From Gammaproteobacteria bacterium (GTDB lineage Bacteria > Pseudomonadota > Gammaproteobacteria > Coxiellales > Coxiellaceae): a DNA stretch of 5,770 nt. The DNA lies in contig JAHZKQ010000142.1 of assembly GCA_022600315.1 (NCBI GenBank), positions 1-5,770 on the forward strand, given 5' to 3'. The notes beneath the pieces were generated by a model. It was not told the origin of the DNA. It was given only the letters and a program-made list of their open reading frames with translations, and did no database searches. The position numbers and the translations under genes are program-made. This document shows, in pieces, positions 1-5,770 of this stretch. Each line of letters begins with the position of its first letter. Position 1 is the first letter of the stretch.

Positions 1-558
1 AGCAAACGCGCACCTTACTGGAATCGTTATAGAAATGCAGTTCGGTTTGATGATGTCGAGGTGGAAAAAGTTTTAAGTGCGTTAAAGGCTGCGCATTTAT
101 TGAAAAATACCGTAGTGATGATTACCGCAGATCACGGTGAGCAATTAAATGATTATCATCGAGGTGTTTGGTCGCATGGCGGTGCATATACTGATTATCA
201 ATTGCATGTGCCGATGTTAGTGTATTGGCCGGGTAAGCGCCCAAATAAACTTTATTATCGAACTTCGCATTACGATGTGGTGCCGACTTTAATGCAAAGC
301 ATTTTGGGTTGTGGCAATCCTGTGAGTGATTATGCTTTGGGAGCTTCTTTATTTACCGAAAACAATCGTCCTTATATGATCGCCGGTAGCTATACAGACT
401 ATAGTGTTGTGCAATCTGATAGGGTGATGCGAATTTATCCTGATGGTGATTATGCTATCGATTACCCCAATGGCAAATCCATCCCCTACGCAGTGCCTAA
501 TATCAATGTGTTGCGACACGTGTATGCAAATTTAACCAAATATTTCAAGAGTAAATGA
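1..558 (+). CDS. YejM/PbgA-like sulfatase-fold inner-membrane protein, C-terminal part (5' end outside window)
   Basis: The reading frame is open from base 1 and ends at TGA 556-558, giving 185 residues. The valine codon GTG at 61 is internal: the residues before it (RYRNAVRFDDVEVEKVL) continue the family pattern. Visible motifs are the alkaline-phosphatase-superfamily metal-site segment ITADHGEQLND (D44, H45, G46), then WSHGG (H59) and HVPMLVYWPG (from H69). Order and spacing match the periplasmic domain of YejM/PbgA/LapC-type proteins, which carry N-terminal membrane helices (here missing) and, in enterobacteria, control LpxC turnover and lipopolysaccharide supply. That role is established for the enterobacterial protein and only inferred here. 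Other sulfatase-like phosphoethanolamine or phosphoglycerol transferases share the fold and remain possible. The gene is convergent with the cyclase gene, with one base between the stop codons, and has no evident link to the chemosensory cluster. Confidence 0.8.
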   Translation, partial: SKRAPYWNRYRNAVRFDDVEVEKVLSALKAAHLLKNTVVMITADHGEQLNDYHRGVWSHGGAYTDYQLHVPMLVYWPGKRPNKLYYRTSHYDVVPTLMQSILGCGNPVSDYALGASLFTENNRPYMIAGSYTDYSVVQSDRVMRIYPDGDYAIDYPNGKSIPYAVPNINVLRHVYANLTKYFKSK

Positions 559-559
559 T

Positions 560-1501
560 TTAATCAAGAGGTTTTGGGTAAACACAATTTCGGCCAGAAT
601 TTTTTGCCAAATATAGTTGTTTATCGGCAGATTGGATTAATTTGGCAAGGTTTTTAGCAGTGGTTTTATCGTTATAAGATATGCCAATTGAACAGGTCAC
701 AGTGCCAGCAGGTTGCACGCCAAGACTGAGTTTGCTGAGGCGCTGGCGAATATTTTCAGCTTTTTTAACCGCATTGTCTAGTTTTGCTTTAGGTAATAAC
801 GCGATAATTTCATCGCCGCCGTAGCGGATTAGTACATCGGACTGGCGCATGCAAGAAAGTAAGAATTGTGAAAAATCCACTAGAACTTGATCGCCAATAT
901 CATGCCCATTTTGGTCATTGATTTCTTTGAAGTGATCGATATCAAATAATAGCAATGACAGCGGTAGTGAATTAGTTGTTGTCATTTTAAGTTGCTGAGT
1001 TAACCAAAGATCTAGGTAATGTCGGTTATAGATGCGAGTCAGTGAATCTGTGTAACTTTTAATTTCCAAATCTTGTGCAGAAGCTAAAATTTTAGAAGAA
1101 TGTTCAACGGTATTGGAAACATCAATAATACTAACAATAATCAAAGTGGTGTGACTGGTTTCATCGATTAGCGGGTTTAAATAAACATTTTGGCGCATCA
1201 GCATGCTGTCATCTGTATGCCGGTATAAAGTTTTAATTGGGATAAGATATTTGTGCAATGTGTGAGTTAATATTTGCGGATATTTATTTTGCGCAACCTG
1301 TTTAATAGCCCAGTCAAAGCGCGGATTTTTAAAGTCGGGATAAAGTTCTTGTAATGTCTTGTTTTCCGCGTTTGCAGGGGATATTTTGGTTTTTTCTGCC
1401 AGCCATTGATTCCAATACTGAACTTGACCATCTGCATTCAAAATGAGAATGCCAATGGGTAGCATGCTGGGTATTTTATGTAGCTCATTATTGGTCAGCA
1501 T
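560..1501 (-). CDS. PAS-GGDEF diguanylate cyclase
   Basis: A 313-residue protein predicted to make cyclic-di-GMP from two GTP. No signal peptide or membrane helix is seen, so it should be cytoplasmic. Residues about 13-125 form a PAS-like sensor (PIGILILNADGQVQYWN start, ending at IIVSIIDVSN), followed by a short helical connector (about 130-150). The GGDEF domain runs from about 150 to 308: SLTRIYNRHYLD, the metal/substrate segment DIDHFKEIND (D187-D196), the signature GGDEI at 228-232, SIGIS (271-275) and SADKQLYLAKNSGRN near the end. The final Phe of the signature is Ile, a tolerated variation since the catalytic Gly-Gly-Asp-Glu is intact. R219-x-x-D222, exactly five residues before the signature, is the classical inhibitory I-site, so product inhibition is likely. 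There is no receiver domain. It is last in the operon, 5 nt after the CheC gene, with no strong Shine-Dalgarno, suggesting translational coupling. The ATG at 1465 (M13) would cut into the PAS domain and is less likely as the start. Confidence 0.9.
   Translation of the reverse strand: MLTNNELHKIPSMLPIGILILNADGQVQYWNQWLAEKTKISPANAENKTLQELYPDFKNPRFDWAIKQVAQNKYPQILTHTLHKYLIPIKTLYRHTDDSMLMRQNVYLNPLIDETSHTTLIIVSIIDVSNTVEHSSKILASAQDLEIKSYTDSLTRIYNRHYLDLWLTQQLKMTTTNSLPLSLLLFDIDHFKEINDQNGHDIGDQVLVDFSQFLLSCMRQSDVLIRYGGDEIIALLPKAKLDNAVKKAENIRQRLSKLSLGVQPAGTVTCSIGISYNDKTTAKNLAKLIQSADKQLYLAKNSGRNCVYPKPLD
602..655 (+). terminator. Possible intrinsic terminator of the sulfatase gene, inside the cyclase coding region
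   Basis: TTGCCAAAT (604-612) and ATTTGGCAA (640-648) are perfect 9-nt inverted arms, extendable by two G-U pairs (602-603 with 649-650), followed by five Ts (651-655). A terminator must lie here or further downstream because only one base separates the convergent stop codons. The loop is long (27 nt), the stem AT-rich, and both arms encode a Leu-Ala-Lys triplet of the GGDEF domain, so this may be chance. Confidence 0.22.
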
Positions 1502-1506
1502 GGGTC

Positions 1507-2139
1507 TTAAGCTTTCGGAGTTGTCAGCTTATTGAGACGCTCAAGCATTAGCTCGATGGATTCTAGAGCAAACACCAATAGCAATACTCCGTGTAAATTG
1601 CGCTCTTTAGCATGTAATTTGGTGGTAATTGCCAGTATGCCTGAATCAGTGTTAGAAGTGCTTTGATTGATTTCTTTTTTCAGCAGTAAATTATTAAGAC
1701 TATCTCGTGCATAATTTGGTACAGTTAGCATGATTTCACTGCCAAGCATATCGGCGATAGTGCTAATCGATGCAGAAATAATAATATTGCCTATTTCTAA
1801 TATTGCTTCAGATTCAAACTGCTGCAACTCCATATTAGAAATTGTTTGATTGCCGACAAACAATTCGCCAATTAACATTTCACTGTCATGGCTTGGAAAG
1901 ATTAATAAAGCTCGGCCATCAATCATGCCATTAATTTCTTGATACACACAGGTGGTTTGGGTATCGCTATCCCATGGGATATTATTAATAATGTTTTTCG
2001 CATTGATTAAGTCAATATCTGGAATATCAATTTCAATTTCTTCGTTGACAATAGCGGCGAGCTGTTTAGCTGCGCGACTCATGCCGATATTACAGATTTC
2101 ACGTAAACCATCTTTTTGAGGTTCTTGGAGTTTTATCAT
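1507..2139 (-). CDS. cheC: CheC-family CheY-P phosphatase
   Basis: A 210-residue cytoplasmic protein of the CheC/CheX/FliY family, whose members dephosphorylate CheY-type receivers. CheC has two pseudo-symmetrical active sites, each (D/S)-x3-E-x2-N-x22-P. Site 1 is complete: D10, E14, N17 (in DGLREICNIGMSRAA) and P40. Site 2 has E115, N118 (in EAILEIGNIIISASI) and P141 with exact x22 spacing, but E111 stands where D or S is usual. Two sites and about 210 residues fit CheC better than CheX, which has one functional motif and is shorter; no FliN-like C-terminal domain of FliY is present. The start ATG at 2139 is preceded by GAGGA (2147-2151). The gene lies 10 nt after the stand-alone receiver and 5 nt before the cyclase, so that receiver is the likely substrate (inference). 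The partner CheD, which binds CheC in Bacillus and Thermotoga, is not in view. Confidence 0.88.
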   Translation of the reverse strand: MIKLQEPQKDGLREICNIGMSRAAKQLAAIVNEEIEIDIPDIDLINAKNIINNIPWDSDTQTTCVYQEINGMIDGRALLIFPSHDSEMLIGELFVGNQTISNMELQQFESEAILEIGNIIISASISTIADMLGSEIMLTVPNYARDSLNNLLLKKEINQSTSNTDSGILAITTKLHAKERNLHGVLLLVFALESIELMLERLNKLTTPKA

Positions 2140-2146
2140 TGCTTTA

Positions 2147-2151
2147 TCCTC
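2147..2151 (-). promoter_or_regulatory. Shine-Dalgarno GAGGA for cheC
   Basis: The minus strand reads TGAGGATAAAGCA-ATG. The GAGGA overlaps the TGA stop of the receiver gene (2150-2152) and stands 7 nt before the cheC ATG at 2139, supporting that start and coupling cheC translation to that of the receiver. Confidence 0.75.
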
Positions 2152-2509
2152 ATGCTACTTTTTGCAAGGCTTCTAAGACTTTATCTGGATTTACGGGTTT
2201 ATCGATAATTCCAATAAAGCCTAATACTTCAGCACGTTGGATTACACTTTGCTGAGTGTTGGCTGTCATTAGAATAAATTTGGTGTCGATTCCAGCCTCC
2301 ATAATAGCCTCGGCAATTTCAGTGCCTGATTTATAGGGTAGGTTATAATCTACCACGCAAATATCAGGCTGTATTGATTTTGCTTGTTCTAATGCGGTTT
2401 CATAATCTTGAGCCTCACTAATCTCAAAATTATCACCGTTATTTGGCAAGCAAGATCGAAATAGTGCGCGTGATGTGGCACTATCATCGATAACTAATAT
2501 GCTAGTCAT
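2150..2509 (-). CDS. Stand-alone receiver (CheY-like response regulator)
   Basis: A 119-residue single-domain response regulator with no output domain. It has the complete receiver active site: acidic pair D8-D9 in ILVIDDSATSR, phospho-acceptor D54 in VVDYNLP, switch threonine T82 in ILMTAN, and lysine K104 in IIDKPVNP. The usual aromatic switch position near GFIGIIDKP is not a clear Tyr/Phe match, so the output surface may differ from motility CheY. The ATG at 2509 is chosen because AAGGAG sits 7 nt upstream (2517-2522) and the receiver fold begins immediately; an in-frame ATG at 2563 would add 18 residues that read into the cheB tail without receiver similarity. The start overlaps the cheB stop by 8 nt (ATGACTAG). 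Likely phosphorylated by the upstream hybrid kinase and dephosphorylated by the CheC encoded next. It could be the output of the pathway or a phosphate sink. Confidence 0.9.
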   Translation of the reverse strand: MTSILVIDDSATSRALFRSCLPNNGDNFEISEAQDYETALEQAKSIQPDICVVDYNLPYKSGTEIAEAIMEAGIDTKFILMTANTQQSVIQRAEVLGFIGIIDKPVNPDKVLEALQKVA

Positions 2510-3587
2510 GGTTAGTCTCCTTCGTTTTATAAGGTTTGGTTTGTTGAACAAGAAAATCAGCAATTTTTTCCAAGGCTATTTCATGGCGACTGGCACCAAG
2601 ATCAATAGCGGCCTGTGGCATGCCATGAATGACACAGCCAGATTTATCTTGGGTAAAGGTTTGACAATGGGCTTGATGCATCGCCAATAAACCTTTCGCG
2701 CCATCACGGCCCATGCCAGTTAAAAGGCCGCCTATTGCAGTGTTTGGACAGGTGCTGGCCAGTGAATGAAACAATCCATCCACTGAAGGGCAAAAGCCAT
2801 TGATGGCCTTGCCTTCAACTAATTTAATAGCTAATTTTCCGTGACGCCGATAGATTTCAAGTTGATGGTTGTCGGGCGCAAAATAAATGGTATTAGGCTT
2901 TAATAGTTCATGTGCTTCAGCCAGTTTAATATTCTGTTGCACGGAAAGTTTTAGCCATTTAAGCATACCCGGTAGAAATCCTGGGGTAATGTGTTGCACA
3001 GCAAGAATTGGTAAGGGAAACTCTTTAGGGAGAGCCTTAAATATGGTTGATAAGGCTGGTGGTCCGCCAGTGGATGTGCCAAGCCCAATGACTTCATAGT
3101 CAGCATCTTTTGGGGGTGGAATTTTGGCTTTTTTAGGCGGCAAAAGTCTAGAGCTTCGGCGTTTAATAGCTTTAATCGCAGCCATAGCGCGTACGGTATT
3201 TATTAAATATTGTTGCATAGGGCCAAATACATCAGGTGACAAACCCTGGGGTTTATCAAGTACGGTGAGCGCACCTGCCTCAATTGCTTTAAAGGTTAAG
3301 TTCATGGAGCTGTCATTAGCGTGCGAGCTAATAACGACAATTGGTGTGGGATTGTGCTTCATAATTTGTTTAGTGGCTTCAACACCATCCATCTTCGGCA
3401 TTTCAATATCCATGGTAATCAGGTCAGGTTTTAATTTTTTAGTAAGGTTTACCGCTTGCTCACCATCAGCAGCGTGGCCGATAACTTCCATATCATCAGC
3501 CGCATTAAAAATTTTGGTGAAAATTGTTGAGATTAATTTCGAATCCTCAGCAATTAAAATTCGTATTTTTTTCTTTATGCTATCCAT
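2502..3587 (-). CDS. cheB: CheB-type receiver-methylesterase (WspF-like)
   Basis: A 361-residue chemoreceptor glutamate methylesterase/deamidase, full length for the family. The N-terminal receiver (about 7-128) has E14-D15, phospho-acceptor D60 in TMDIEMPKMDG, S87-S88 in VVISSHA, and K112 in VLDKPQG. A basic, proline-rich linker (about 140-162) joins the CheB esterase domain (about 165-348), with the catalytic triad Ser172 in GLGTSTGGPPAL, His199 in AVQHI and Asp295 in TGMGRDG. Phosphorylation of the receiver by the CheA-type kinase is known to relieve inhibition of the esterase, removing methyl groups from receptors and providing adaptation. The start ATG overlaps the kinase stop by one base (TAATG), with only a weak AAGG 8 nt upstream, implying translational coupling. 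Placement straight after a hybrid CheA matches the wspE-wspF order. Its methyltransferase partner CheR is not in the window. Confidence 0.95.
   Translation of the reverse strand: MDSIKKKIRILIAEDSKLISTIFTKIFNAADDMEVIGHAADGEQAVNLTKKLKPDLITMDIEMPKMDGVEATKQIMKHNPTPIVVISSHANDSSMNLTFKAIEAGALTVLDKPQGLSPDVFGPMQQYLINTVRAMAAIKAIKRRSSRLLPPKKAKIPPPKDADYEVIGLGTSTGGPPALSTIFKALPKEFPLPILAVQHITPGFLPGMLKWLKLSVQQNIKLAEAHELLKPNTIYFAPDNHQLEIYRRHGKLAIKLVEGKAINGFCPSVDGLFHSLASTCPNTAIGGLLTGMGRDGAKGLLAMHQAHCQTFTQDKSGCVIHGMPQAAIDLGASRHEIALEKIADFLVQQTKPYKTKETNHD
2517..2522 (-). promoter_or_regulatory. Shine-Dalgarno AAGGAG for the stand-alone receiver
   Basis: The minus strand reads AAGGAG-ACTAACC-ATG, a near-ideal site 7 nt before the ATG at 2509. 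It lies inside the last codons of cheB (Lys-Glu-Thr-Asn-His-Asp-stop). It fixes the receiver start and suggests this protein is made at a higher level than the weakly initiated cheB and cyclase. Confidence 0.85.
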
Positions 3588-5770
3588 TAAACAGGCCTTA
3601 CAATTAATTGCTGTATTGTTTGCAGCAATGCTTTAGACTCAAATTGATTTTTGGTGATATACGCATCGGCACCAACCTCAATGCCGCGACGCTTGTCGGC
3701 TTCCTTTTCTAATGAAGTTACAATAATTACTGGCAGCTCATTGAAGCGATTATCTTGTTTAATATGTTCGGTTAATTCGAAACCGTCCATTAGAGGCATT
3801 TGCACATCGGTGACAACAATGTCATAGTTGTGATGTTGCAGTAATTGCCAAGCTTCTTCACCATTTACTGCCGTTTCCACATCAAATCCATGCGCACTCA
3901 ATAAGTTTGCTTCCAAAGACCGTGTAGTAATTGAATCATCAACCACTAAAATATGGGTTTGTTCTTCAGTTTCTTCAGTGTTGTCAGCAAATTGCAGTTT
4001 TGTTTTCATGCTTAAGGCTTGCTGGGTTAACTGGTAAGGGTTAAGTACTAAAATAATGCTGCCATCACCAGCTAACGTTGCGCCTGCTAAATTCGGAATA
4101 TTATTTAATGGTGGCGCTAAAGATTTTATTACCATTTCACGTTCGCCAATAATTTCATCAACAATAATTGCCAGCTGGTGGCGATCTGATTTAATTACGA
4201 TAAGATTGATATTATTATGTTCATCATTCTCTTGAGTATTGAAGTTTAGCACATTAGAGAGCTTGCGAACTGGGACGGGTGTATCGTCTACCATAATAAT
4301 TTGGTCAGCTTCAGCATGCTGAATTTGTTGTGGTTCAGTTTCAATCACACGAACAATGGCTGTAGTAGGAATGGCAAAAGTTTTATTGTTAACACTAAAA
4401 AACATACCATGATCAGTGACTAATGTCAGTGGTAGATTTAAATTAACTTGGGTGCCTTCACCAAGCTTGGTGTTGATAGTTACTTTGCCCTTAGCTTGAG
4501 TAATGTTGTTATGTACTACATCCATGCCAACACCACGGCCAGAGACATTAGTAATAATTTCTTTAGTTGAAAATCCTGGTAAAAAGAGTAAGTTTAGGGT
4601 TTCTTTTTCGCTTAATCCTTGGGCTTCTTGTTGACTGATCAAATGTTTTCTAATTGCCGCTTTTTTAATAATTTCTGAATCTATGCCGCGACCATCATCA
4701 CTAATGGAAATAATTATTTTGCCTTCTTGGTTGGAAACTTTAATAATAATTTTCGCAACACCAGATTTTTTAGTTATTTTACGTTCTTCACTTGCTTCAA
4801 TGCCATGATCAATTGAATTTCGTAAAATATGTACTAATGGATCACGGACTAATTCTAAAATAGCACGATCGATTTCAATATCTTCGCCTTTTAAATCTAC
4901 ATCAACTTTTTTATTGAGCTCACGAGCAATATCGCGAGCGGTGCGCAGTAAAGGCCGCAGCACCGTGCCGGCAGGTACTAGTCTTAAAGTGCGCATTTTG
5001 TCTTGTAGGTTACCGCTAATTAACCCAAGTTGGTTATTGGAGCTATGTAATTGCTCGGATAATTTACTAAGATCATTTTCCAGCTCGACAATTTTATCTA
5101 TGCCGTTATTAAGCAGGTTTTGTATGTCGGAGTCTGGACTGGTGTGTAAATGCATTTGGTGGCAAATTTCATGTAAGATTTTAATTTTTTGATCGGCTTT
5201 ATGTAAATATTTAGTAAATTCATCCACCTCAAGTTTGGTGCTCTGCAGTTCATCGCCCAGCGAGGTAAGTGAGGTTAGTTTTTCTAGCGATACCTTAATA
5301 AAGTCATTAGATAATGAAGTTGCCGGTTTATCACTTATTTCTGCGGGATTTTTTTCAGTAGCTTCTGCGGCACTCTTGTTTTCGCTAGTGGTTATTTTTT
5401 CTTGAGGTTGTTCAGCTTTATTAGATTTAGTTTTTTTTTCTGTGGCGGTGCTATTGTTTGAGCTGCTTGTTGCAGCGGCAAGTTCAGTTAACGCTTCAAG
5501 CTGTCTAATTAATGTGCCATTATCAAATTTAGCATTTGGATCGGCTTGAGTTTTAATAAAAATATTTCGTATAGTATCAATAGACTTTAAAGCAGCGTCG
5601 CAAACTTCGGTGCCCGGCCGAGTTTTTTTATCACGATAAGTGCTAAATAAACTTTCCAGGGCATGTGCGACTTCTCCAATGGCATTTAATTCAACGCCGC
5701 GCGCGGCGCCCTTGATATTATGTGCAGCACGGAAATAGGTATTAATGTGTTCCGCTGCCGCCGCATCATC
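3587..5770 (-). CDS. Hybrid CheA-type histidine kinase with C-terminal receiver (WspE-like), N-terminus outside window
   Basis: The frame stays open from the stop at 3587 to the window edge: 727 residues, lacking the N-terminus. In window numbering: Hpt domain (1 to about 95) with phospho-accepting His17 in AAHNIKGAARGVE; Lys/Glu/Ser/Ala-rich linker (about 98-155) with no recognisable P2 domain; dimerisation region beginning IKVSLEKL (about 158) and continuing as a long helix; HATPase with N-box N318 (ILRNSIDHG), G1 DDGRG (358-362) and G2 GRGVGMD (411-417); CheW-like domain (about 446-585); receiver (about 606-722) with D611-D612, phospho-acceptor D655 in VVTDVQMPLMDG, T685 and K707. It should autophosphorylate on Hpt under receptor/CheW control and pass phosphate to its own receiver, CheB and the free receiver. 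This architecture is that of WspE and FrzE; the KGAAR Hpt and adjacent CheB favour WspE. A GTG at 5227 is an internal valine codon, not the start, because Hpt and dimerisation sequence precede it. Confidence 0.93.
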   Translation of the reverse strand, partial: DDAAAAEHINTYFRAAHNIKGAARGVELNAIGEVAHALESLFSTYRDKKTRPGTEVCDAALKSIDTIRNIFIKTQADPNAKFDNGTLIRQLEALTELAAATSSSNNSTATEKKTKSNKAEQPQEKITTSENKSAAEATEKNPAEISDKPATSLSNDFIKVSLEKLTSLTSLGDELQSTKLEVDEFTKYLHKADQKIKILHEICHQMHLHTSPDSDIQNLLNNGIDKIVELENDLSKLSEQLHSSNNQLGLISGNLQDKMRTLRLVPAGTVLRPLLRTARDIARELNKKVDVDLKGEDIEIDRAILELVRDPLVHILRNSIDHGIEASEERKITKKSGVAKIIIKVSNQEGKIIISISDDGRGIDSEIIKKAAIRKHLISQQEAQGLSEKETLNLLFLPGFSTKEIITNVSGRGVGMDVVHNNITQAKGKVTINTKLGEGTQVNLNLPLTLVTDHGMFFSVNNKTFAIPTTAIVRVIETEPQQIQHAEADQIIMVDDTPVPVRKLSNVLNFNTQENDEHNNINLIVIKSDRHQLAIIVDEIIGEREMVIKSLAPPLNNIPNLAGATLAGDGSIILVLNPYQLTQQALSMKTKLQFADNTEETEEQTHILVVDDSITTRSLEANLLSAHGFDVETAVNGEEAWQLLQHHNYDIVVTDVQMPLMDGFELTEHIKQDNRFNELPVIIVTSLEKEADKRRGIEVGADAYITKNQFESKALLQTIQQLIVRPV
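5431..5439 (-). repeat. A9 homopolymer in the kinase linker
   Basis: Nine consecutive As on the coding strand span Glu-Lys-Lys-Thr codons (residues 111-114 of the visible part) in the low-complexity linker between the Hpt and dimerisation domains. Runs of this length are known to permit polymerase slippage; a shift here would separate Hpt from the kinase core. Whether it happens is unknown. Confidence 0.5.

Noticed and set aside
1502..2149. Internal promoters in the 5-nt and 10-nt gaps between the receiver, CheC and cyclase genes
   Set aside because: The gaps are too small for a promoter, and no convincing -35/-10 pair was recognised in the flanking coding sequence.
2510..2563. Longer 137-residue version of the stand-alone receiver starting at the ATG at 2563
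   Set aside because: The extra 18 residues overlap the cheB tail and precede the normal receiver start, whereas the ATG at 2509 has an AAGGAG site 7 nt upstream.
2475..3636. Plus-strand open frames opposite the cheB gene (about 2475-2690, 2887-3099 and 3124-3636)
   Set aside because: They lie antisense to a full-length CheB with all catalytic motifs intact, show no recognisable domains, and are shadows of its codon structure.
4914..5192. Plus-strand open frame opposite the kinase dimerisation region
   Set aside because: It is antisense to conserved kinase sequence and resembles no known protein.
5695..5708. Perfect 14-nt palindrome CGCCGCGCGCGGCG
   Set aside because: It falls on the Gly-Ala-Ala-Arg-Gly codons just after the Hpt phosphorylation site. 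GC-rich codons for this conserved motif explain it, and there is no supporting operator context.
1..5770. Insertion sequences, CRISPR arrays, tRNA or rRNA genes
   Set aside because: No direct-repeat arrays, transposase motifs or RNA-gene signatures were seen; essentially every base is within a convincing protein gene.

Overview
The window looks like chromosomal DNA from an AT-rich gammaproteobacterium. The evidence is a YejM/PbgA-like sulfatase-fold inner-membrane protein (a family typical of gammaproteobacteria), compact gene packing, clear Shine-Dalgarno sites, and a chemosensory kinase of the hybrid CheA (Wsp-like) type. I cannot assign a genus from the sequence alone.

Layout: positions 1-558 (+ strand) hold the C-terminal 185 residues of the sulfatase-like protein. 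Everything from 5770 down to 560 is a single tightly packed minus-strand cluster. In transcription order it contains: a hybrid CheA-type kinase (Hpt, low-complexity linker, dimerisation region, ATPase, CheW-like domain, C-terminal receiver) whose 5' end lies outside the window; a CheB-type receiver-methylesterase; a stand-alone receiver protein; a CheC-family CheY-P phosphatase with two active-site motifs; and a PAS-GGDEF diguanylate cyclase. Junctions are a 1-nt TAATG overlap, an 8-nt overlap, a 10-nt gap and a 5-nt gap, so this is almost certainly one transcript. The cyclase and the sulfatase gene converge with one base between their stop codons. No gene-free stretch longer than 10 bases is present, and the operon promoter lies beyond position 5770.

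How it may work: the kinase and esterase resemble the WspE-WspF pair that controls cyclic-di-GMP in pseudomonads. In the Wsp system the output is one fused receiver-GGDEF protein, WspR. Here the receiver and the GGDEF enzyme are separate proteins with a CheC phosphatase gene between them. The inferred path is kinase to receiver phosphorylation, CheC-mediated signal termination, and cyclic-di-GMP synthesis by the PAS-GGDEF protein. How the receiver reaches the cyclase is not evident from sequence, and this is the most interesting question in the window. Receptor, CheW and CheR genes are not in view and would be expected upstream of the kinase.
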